From positions 1 to 15,381 of the forward strand of contig JAITAJ010000344.1 in NCBI GenBank assembly GCA_031284185.1: a stretch of 15,381 nucleotides of DNA, written 5' to 3'. The position numbers and the translations under genes were made by a program. This DNA is from Accumulibacter sp. (GTDB taxonomy: Bacteria; Pseudomonadota; Gammaproteobacteria; Burkholderiales; Rhodocyclaceae). A model generated the notes under the pieces. It saw nothing but the letters and a program-made list of their open reading frames with translations, was not told where the DNA came from and searched no databases. Shown here piece after piece: positions 10,798 to 15,381 of this stretch. The stretch's first letter is position 1. Each line of letters starts with the position of its first letter.

Positions 10798-12999
10798 GTG
10801 AATTCCAGCGCCCTGGCCGACCTCGATGATCCCGCCCATCCGCGCCCGGAAAGCCACGTCGCCAGATACGACTACGAGTACCCGGCCTACCGGGTCTTCA
10901 TCGATTCCTTAAGCTACCTCAAACCCGAAGACATCGACCTCGTCTGTCTCGCCTACCGCTTCGGCGACAAGGCGCACCAGGGGCAGAAGCGCCTTTCCGG
11001 CGAACCCTATATCACGCATCCGCTCGCCGTTGCCAGCGCCCTGGCGGAATGGCGCATGGACGCGCAGGCCATCGTCGCGGCGCTGCTGCATGACGTCATG
11101 GAGGACACGGCGGTCGGCAAGGCGCAGATCGCCGAGCGTTTCGGCAAGCACGTGGCCGACCTGGTCGACGGACTGTCGAAACTGGACAAGATCGAGTTCC
11201 GGTCGTATCAGGACGCTCAGGCCGAAAATTTCCGCAAGATGCTGATGGCCATGGCGCGCGATCTGCGCATCGTGCTGATCAAGCTGGCCGATCGCCGCCA
11301 CAACCTTCAGACGATGGCGGCGATCCGTCCGGAAAAGCGCAGGCGGATCGCCCATGAAACGCTGGAAATATACGCGCCGATCGCCAATCGCCTGGGGCTG
11401 AACAACATCTGCCGGCAACTGCAAGACCTGTCGTTCAGGCACATCTATCCGATGCGTTTCGGGGTGTTGACCAAGGCGGTCAAGGCCGCGCGCGGCAATC
11501 GCCGCGAACTGTTGAGCAAGATACTCGAAGGCATCCACGGCAAGCTGGCCGAGGCGCACATCAGGGCCGGCGTGTTCGGCCGGGAAAAGAGCCTGTACTC
11601 GATCTATCGCAAGATGATCGAGAAGCACCTGAGTTTTTCCCAGGTGCTCGACATTTACGGTTTCCGCGTCATCGTCAAGGACATCGACACCTGTTATCTC
11701 GCGCTCGGCGCCCTGCATTCGCGCTTCAAGCCGGTGCCGGGAAAATTCAAGGACTACATCGCCATTCCCAAGATAAACGGCTACCAGTCGCTGCACACGA
11801 CGCTGATCGGCCCGTATGGCACGCCGATCGAGATACAGATCAGAACGCAGGCGATGCACCATCTGGCCGAGGAAGGCATCGCCTCGCACTGGCTGTACAA
11901 GGACAGCGAGGAGAGCGGCGCCGATCTGCAAAACAAGATGCACACCTGGTTGCAGTCGCTGCTCGAATTGCAGAGCGCGGCGGGCGACCCCTCCGAATTC
12001 CTGGAACACCTGAAGGTCGACCTGTTTCCCGACGAAGTTTACGTTTTCACGCCGAAGGGCCGGATTCTGGCCTTGCCGCGCGGAGCGACCGTCATCGATT
12101 TCGCCTACGCGGTGCATACCGACATCGGCCACCGCTGCGTCGCCGCGCGCATCGACCACGAGCTGATCCCGCTGTCCGCCGAGCTGGAAAACGGCAACCA
12201 GGTCGAGATCATCACGGCGCCCTATGCCAACCCGAATCCGGCCTGGCTCGGCTACGTCAAGACCAGCCGCGCGCGCAGCCGGATACGCCAGTTCCTGCGC
12301 GGCATCCAGCAGGACAGCGCGAGCGCGCTGGGCGAGAAGATACTGGGCCAGGAATTGCAGACGCTCGGCGTGACGCCCGCGGACGTGCCGACGGCGGTCT
12401 GGGAGCGCGTCATTCACGAATCGGGCGGAAGGACCCGGCAGGACCTCTACTCGAACGTGGGCATGGGGCGCAGTCTCGCCGCGGTCGTGGCGCACCGTCT
12501 CGCCGAGCATCGCAGCCTGCCCGATCACCCGGTCGAAGCGACGACGCCGCTGCTCATCCGCGGGACGGAAGGCATGGCGATCCAGTTGGCATCCTGCTGC
12601 CAGCCGATTCCCGGCGACCCGATCATCGGGCTGTTGCGCAAGGACCAGGGCCTGCGCATACATACCCACGCCTGTTCGGCGGTGCGCAAGTCGCGCAGCA
12701 CCGAGCCGCAGAACTGGATTCGCGTCGAATGGGAACCCGATCCCGGCCAGTTTTTCGAAGTGCGCGTCAAGGTCACGGCCAGGAACGTCGTCGGTATGCT
12801 GGGGCGTGTCGCCACCGGCATCGCCGGATTCGGCATCAAGATCGACCAGGTGACCATGGACCGGAAAAAGCCGGGATTGTTCACGGATGTCCATTTTCAG
12901 ATTCTCGTCCTGGGGCGCTCGCACCTGGCCTCGCTGATGCGCAGTCTGCGGCGCGTCCCGGACGTCGTGCGCATCACGCGCGAACAGGAGCCGTCTTGA
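10798..12999 (+). CDS. spoT: Bifunctional (p)ppGpp synthetase/hydrolase
   Basis: SpoT makes and degrades (p)ppGpp, the stringent-response alarmone. The protein has 733 residues and the full long-RSH plan. The hydrolase domain keeps H74, H98-D99 with E102-D103 (HDVMED) and D165, spaced exactly as the metal site of streptococcal Rel. The synthetase domain has D285 (position of catalytic D259 in E. coli SpoT), KFKDY at 316-320 and NGYQSLHT. KFKD is a basic variant of the RxKD motif that marks bifunctional enzymes, not the EFDD of RelA. A TGS domain covers about 405-470, a SCCQPIPGD conserved-cysteine segment about 600, and an ACT domain about 655-725. The first possible start is the GTG at 10798, because an in-frame stop sits 9 bases before it. 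No strong ribosome site is seen, only GGAAAGG 19 bases upstream. Confidence 0.96.
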   Translation: MNSSALADLDDPAHPRPESHVARYDYEYPAYRVFIDSLSYLKPEDIDLVCLAYRFGDKAHQGQKRLSGEPYITHPLAVASALAEWRMDAQAIVAALLHDVMEDTAVGKAQIAERFGKHVADLVDGLSKLDKIEFRSYQDAQAENFRKMLMAMARDLRIVLIKLADRRHNLQTMAAIRPEKRRRIAHETLEIYAPIANRLGLNNICRQLQDLSFRHIYPMRFGVLTKAVKAARGNRRELLSKILEGIHGKLAEAHIRAGVFGREKSLYSIYRKMIEKHLSFSQVLDIYGFRVIVKDIDTCYLALGALHSRFKPVPGKFKDYIAIPKINGYQSLHTTLIGPYGTPIEIQIRTQAMHHLAEEGIASHWLYKDSEESGADLQNKMHTWLQSLLELQSAAGDPSEFLEHLKVDLFPDEVYVFTPKGRILALPRGATVIDFAYAVHTDIGHRCVAARIDHELIPLSAELENGNQVEIITAPYANPNPAWLGYVKTSRARSRIRQFLRGIQQDSASALGEKILGQELQTLGVTPADVPTAVWERVIHESGGRTRQDLYSNVGMGRSLAAVVAHRLAEHRSLPDHPVEATTPLLIRGTEGMAIQLASCCQPIPGDPIIGLLRKDQGLRIHTHACSAVRKSRSTEPQNWIRVEWEPDPGQFFEVRVKVTARNVVGMLGRVATGIAGFGIKIDQVTMDRKKPGLFTDVHFQILVLGRSHLASLMRSLRRVPDVVRITREQEPS

Positions 13000-14243
13000 A
13001 CGTATTGATCTTGGGCGCCGGCGTGGTCGGCGTTTGCAGCGCCTGGTATCTGTCCGGGGCGGGGCACCGGGTGCGTGTCGTCGACCGGCAGCCCGACGCG
13101 GGATTGGAAACGAGTTTCGCCAACGGCGGCCAGATCTCGGTGTCCCATGCCGAGCCGTGGTCCAACCCGCACGCGCCCTTGCGGGCGCTGTCCTGGATGG
13201 GGCGCGAGGACGCGCCGCTGTTGTTCCGGCCGCGTCTGGACGCCGCGCTGTTCGACTGGAGCTGGCGTTTTCTGCGCGAATGCACGCCGGGACGGACGCG
13301 CGCGAACATCCGCGACATCGTGCGGCTGGCCCTGTACAGCCGCGATGAACTCGGGCGTCTGCGCGAGGAAACCGGCATTCGCTACGATCATCTGACGCGA
13401 GGCATCCTGCACGTCTACACCGACGGGAAGGAATTCCAGGCGGCGATCGCGGCGGCGAGGATCATGCGCGAATTCGGCTGCGAGCGTCATCCCGTCGATG
13501 CCGACCGATGCGTCGAAATCGAGCCGGCGCTTCTGGCCTCGCGTCCCCTCCTCGTCGGTGGCGACTACACCGCCGCCGACGAATCCGGCGACGCCCAGGT
13601 GTTCACCCGGAATCTCGCCGGGTTGTGCCGCGCGCGCGGGGTCGATTTTCGTTTCGGCGCGACGGTCGAACGGCTGATGGCGGCGGATGGCCGCATCGAC
13701 GGTGTCGCGGCGCGCTCGGAGACGGGTTCCGAGACGCTGCGCGCCGATGCCTACGTCGTCGCACTGGGCAGCTACAGCCCTCTGCTGCTGCGTCCTCTCG
13801 GCATCCGCATCCCCGTCTATCCGGCCAAGGGCTACTCGGCGACGATACCGCTATCCGGGGACAGTGTGGCGCCGACCGTGGCCATGACCGACGATGGCCG
13901 CAAGATCGTCTTCTCGCGGCTCGGCCAGCGGCTGCGCGTCGCCGGCACCGCCGAATTCAACGGCTACGATACCGGACTCAACGAAGTGCGCTGCCGGGCG
14001 CTCATCACGCGGACGCGCGAACTCTTCCCCGAACTGCGCCCGGCGGGCGAGCCGGAATTCTGGTGCGGTCTGCGTCCGACGACGCCCTCGAACGTGCCCT
14101 TCATCGGTCCGACCAGGCTGCCGAACCTGTATCTCAACACGGGGCACGGCACGCTCGGCTGGACCATGGCCTGCGGTTCCGGCCGGGCGCTTGCCGACGT
14201 CATCAGCGGTGAAACGCCGAAAATCGCCCTGCGCCCTTTCTGA
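12996..14243 (+). CDS. dadA: D-amino acid dehydrogenase, small subunit type
   Basis: DadA oxidises D-amino acids such as D-alanine to 2-oxo acids and ammonia, passing electrons from FAD to the respiratory chain at the inner membrane. The protein has 415 residues against about 430 in E. coli. The N-terminal FAD motif is VLILGAGVVGVCSAWYL (GxGxxG at 7-12), followed by DRQPDAGLETSFANGGQIS. The C-terminal LNTGHGTLGWTMACGSG is the family signature. The frame is open further upstream inside spoT, but homologues begin at the FAD strand. This fixes the start at TTG 12996, whose TTGA overlaps the spoT TGA by four bases. That is classic translational coupling with a rare start codon. Related FAD amine oxidases are less likely given the signature. 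Confidence 0.93.
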   Translation: MNVLILGAGVVGVCSAWYLSGAGHRVRVVDRQPDAGLETSFANGGQISVSHAEPWSNPHAPLRALSWMGREDAPLLFRPRLDAALFDWSWRFLRECTPGRTRANIRDIVRLALYSRDELGRLREETGIRYDHLTRGILHVYTDGKEFQAAIAAARIMREFGCERHPVDADRCVEIEPALLASRPLLVGGDYTAADESGDAQVFTRNLAGLCRARGVDFRFGATVERLMAADGRIDGVAARSETGSETLRADAYVVALGSYSPLLLRPLGIRIPVYPAKGYSATIPLSGDSVAPTVAMTDDGRKIVFSRLGQRLRVAGTAEFNGYDTGLNEVRCRALITRTRELFPELRPAGEPEFWCGLRPTTPSNVPFIGPTRLPNLYLNTGHGTLGWTMACGSGRALADVISGETPKIALRPF

Positions 14244-14258
14244 TCCCGGTTCGGGATC
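14242..14258 (+). other. Hairpin over the dadA stop codon
   Basis: GATCCCG (14242-14248) and CGGGATC (14252-14258) form a 7-bp stem with a GTT loop, starting inside the dadA TGA. No T run follows. The rest of the 117-base gap to tatD shows no convincing promoter. The hairpin may stabilise or attenuate the transcript between dadA and tatD. Confidence 0.35.
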
Positions 14259-14360
14259 GCCGGCGTCTCGCATGGCGGGTGAAGAAACAGACGGGTTTTC
14301 GTCGTTCACGCGCATGGCGGGCCGAACGCGGCGGCATCGGCGTCGCAATGGAAATGAACG

Positions 14361-15263
14361 GTGCTGATCGACACGCATTGCCACATTGACGCGGCGGAGT
14401 TTGCCGGGGACCGAGACGCGGTGGTACGAGCGGCGGCGGCTGCCGGTATCGTGGCGATCGTCGTTCCGTCGGTCATGCCGGAAAATTTCGCCGCCGTGCG
14501 CGTGTGTTGCGAGCGCCATGTCCTCTGCCGTCCGGCCTATGGCACCCACCCTCTCCGCGTGGATTCGACCGACGAGACGGCGCTCGGCCGGTTGAGAGCG
14601 TGCCTGGAACGGGAAATGGCCGGAGCGCATCCGCCCGCGGCGGTCGGCGAAATCGGCCTGGACTTTCATGTTCCGGGGTTCGACGCGGCGCGGCAGGAAC
14701 GATTTTTCGTTGAACAACTGAAAATCGCCAGGGACTTCGATCTTCCCGTTCTTTTGCATATACGCCGGGCGGTCGATGCCGTTCTCCGGCAGTTGCGCCG
14801 GATCGGCGCGCGCGGCGGCATTGCCCACGCCTTCAATGGCAGCCGCCAGCAGGCCGACGAATTCCTGCGTCTCGGTTTCCGGCTCGGTTTCGGCGGCGCG
14901 ATGAGTTTCCCGCGCGCCACGCGCATCCGCCGGCTCGCCTCTTCATTGCCGCGCGAAGCCCTGGTTCTGGAAACCGACGCGCCGGATATTCCCCCGGCAT
15001 GGCTCGAAGGCGGGCGCAACACGCCCGCCGAGCTTTTGCGCATCGCCGACGCGCTCGCCGAGCTACGCGGCATCGACCGCGCGGAAGTGGAAAGTTTCAC
15101 GACCGACAACGCGGTCGCGGTTCTGGGGTTCAGAAGACAGCGATTTGAGAGGACAGAAGACAGTTCCAGAGGACAGAGGATAGAGGACAGAAGACAGTTC
15201 CAGAGGACAGAGGATAGAGGACAGAAGACAGATGAGTTTGCGGCGCTGTCGCGCCGGGTGTGA
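14361..15263 (+). CDS. TatD-family metal-dependent hydrolase (YjjV-like) with repeat-derived C-terminus
   Basis: TatD proteins are TIM-barrel, two-metal hydrolases reported to act as DNases; the closest resemblance is to E. coli YjjV. All metal ligands are visible: H6 and H8 in DTHCH, E97 in VGEIGLD, H133 in LLHIRRA, H156 in AHAFNG and D206 in LETDAPD. The GTG at 14361 is the first start after an in-frame stop (14355-14357) and follows GGAAA by six bases. The barrel ends near residue 257 (NAVAVLGF), the usual family length. Residues 258-300 are Arg/Gln/Glu/Asp-rich (for example RGQRIEDRRQ) and come from the inverted repeat at 15131-15276, which also provides the TGA. The native stop has evidently been lost. 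The enzyme may remain functional because the extra part lies outside the barrel. Confidence 0.9.
   Translation: MLIDTHCHIDAAEFAGDRDAVVRAAAAAGIVAIVVPSVMPENFAAVRVCCERHVLCRPAYGTHPLRVDSTDETALGRLRACLEREMAGAHPPAAVGEIGLDFHVPGFDAARQERFFVEQLKIARDFDLPVLLHIRRAVDAVLRQLRRIGARGGIAHAFNGSRQQADEFLRLGFRLGFGGAMSFPRATRIRRLASSLPREALVLETDAPDIPPAWLEGGRNTPAELLRIADALAELRGIDRAEVESFTTDNAVAVLGFRRQRFERTEDSSRGQRIEDRRQFQRTEDRGQKTDEFAALSRRV
15131..15230 (+). repeat. Heptad tandem repeat with 34-bp higher-order unit
   Basis: This GA-rich array is built of 7-base units CAGAGGA, CAGAAGA and TAGAGGA. A longer unit beginning CAGTTCC repeats exactly at 15161-15194 and 15195-15228. Because 34 is not a multiple of 3, successive copies are read in different frames within tatD. 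The same heptads recur at 15284-15315 and, inverted, at 64-97 and 15369-15381. It is not a CRISPR array: there are no unique spacers. Confidence 0.8.
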
Positions 15264-15276
15264 TGGAAAAACCGAG
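15131..15276 (-). repeat. Composite repeat, copy B (inverted, overlapping tatD 3' end)
   Basis: Read on the plus strand this is the reverse complement order of copy A: GA-rich heptads, then GGCGCTGTCGCGCC (15242-15255, matching the inverted second hairpin GGCGCTTCGCGCC), then GGAAAAACCGAG (15265-15276), half of the palindrome. Seventeen bases (15215-15231) match the complement of the copy A tail exactly. After CCGAG the palindrome breaks off into TGCATTCC. The tatD stop (15261-15263) lies within it. Confidence 0.7.
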
Positions 15277-15282
15277 TGCATT

Positions 15283-15381
15283 CCAGAGGACAGAGGACAG
15301 AAGTCAGAAGACAGAGAAACCGAGCGCTCGGTTTTTCGTCCTCACTCGGCGCGAAGCGCCCAAGCTGATCTGTCTTCTGTC
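15283..15381 (+). repeat. Composite repeat, copy C (direct, right end cut by window)
   Basis: A GA-rich heptad arm (15284-15315) is followed by the perfect palindrome (15317-15334), the GGCGC-GAA-GCGCC hairpin (15348-15360), CAAGC and a CT-rich arm reaching the window end. CAGAAGACAGA (15305-15315) and TCTGTCTTCTG (15369-15379) are perfect 11-bp inverted arms, so the two inner hairpins sit inside a larger foldback. It shares the order and much of the sequence of copy A at 12-75. Confidence 0.8.
15317..15336 (+). terminator. Probable intrinsic terminator after tatD
   Basis: AAACCGAGCGCTCGGTTT can form a 7-bp stem with a GCGC loop and is followed by a run of five T residues (15332-15336) on the plus strand. 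It lies 54 bases after the tatD stop. On the other strand the T run is only three, so it favours the tatD direction. It is the core of repeat copy C. Confidence 0.6.

Noticed and set aside
6741..12924. Long minus-strand open frames opposite pntA (457 codons), pntB (550) and spoT (671)
   Set aside because: They show the same antisense-shadow composition and no recognisable domains, and each lies wholly or mainly against a well-identified gene.
12729..12995. N-terminal extension of dadA in the open frame within spoT
   Set aside because: It is an out-of-frame reading of the spoT C-terminus, and the FAD-binding strand should be at the very start of DadA.
15131..15315. CRISPR-like array
   Set aside because: The units are 7 bp, contiguous and without unique spacers, and no cas gene is present.

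Overview
The window is GC-rich chromosomal DNA with tightly packed housekeeping genes. The gmk-rpoZ-spoT order, the form of the omega subunit, the bifunctional SpoT and the bacterial NADPH-type GltBD point to a proteobacterium, most likely a betaproteobacterium of the Rhodocyclales/Nitrosomonadales type. That placement is an inference from protein resemblance only. No tRNA, rRNA, CRISPR array, transposase, phage gene or plasmid gene is visible.

Layout. Positions 1-101 hold one copy of a composite repeat: a GC-rich palindrome, a second hairpin and a CT-rich heptad tail. Positions 102-6229 on the minus strand carry gltB then gltD, glutamate synthase (GOGAT), separated by 2 bases. Positions 6230-6737 are a divergent regulatory region with a degenerate heptad repeat, a strong minus-strand terminator-like hairpin just upstream of gltB, and an 18-bp AT-rich palindrome on the pntA side. 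Positions 6738-9751 carry pntA and pntB, the proton-translocating transhydrogenase. Positions 9752-9941 hold two tandem hairpins and a likely promoter. From 9942 the plus strand carries gmk, rpoZ, spoT, dadA and tatD, closely spaced as a probable operon or pair of operons. Positions 15131-15381 hold two further copies of the composite repeat, one inverted and one direct. The inverted copy is read through by tatD and supplies its last 43 residues and its stop codon.

How the genes work together. GltBD assimilates ammonia-derived nitrogen using NADPH, and PntAB regenerates NADPH from NADH and the proton gradient, so the divergent pair is metabolically coherent. The gmk-rpoZ-spoT cluster joins guanine nucleotide supply, the RNA polymerase omega subunit (which forms part of the ppGpp site in proteobacteria) and the ppGpp synthetase/hydrolase. 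DadA (D-amino acid catabolism) is translationally coupled to spoT through a TTG start overlapping the spoT stop. The tatD-type metal-dependent hydrolase closes the run.

The most interesting material is not a new enzyme system. It is the composite repeat family with the heptads CAGAGGA/CAGAAGA, which caps both ends of the window, provides intrinsic-terminator-like hairpins for gltD and tatD, and has rewritten the C-terminus of tatD. I see no convincing undescribed defence or biosynthetic system here.
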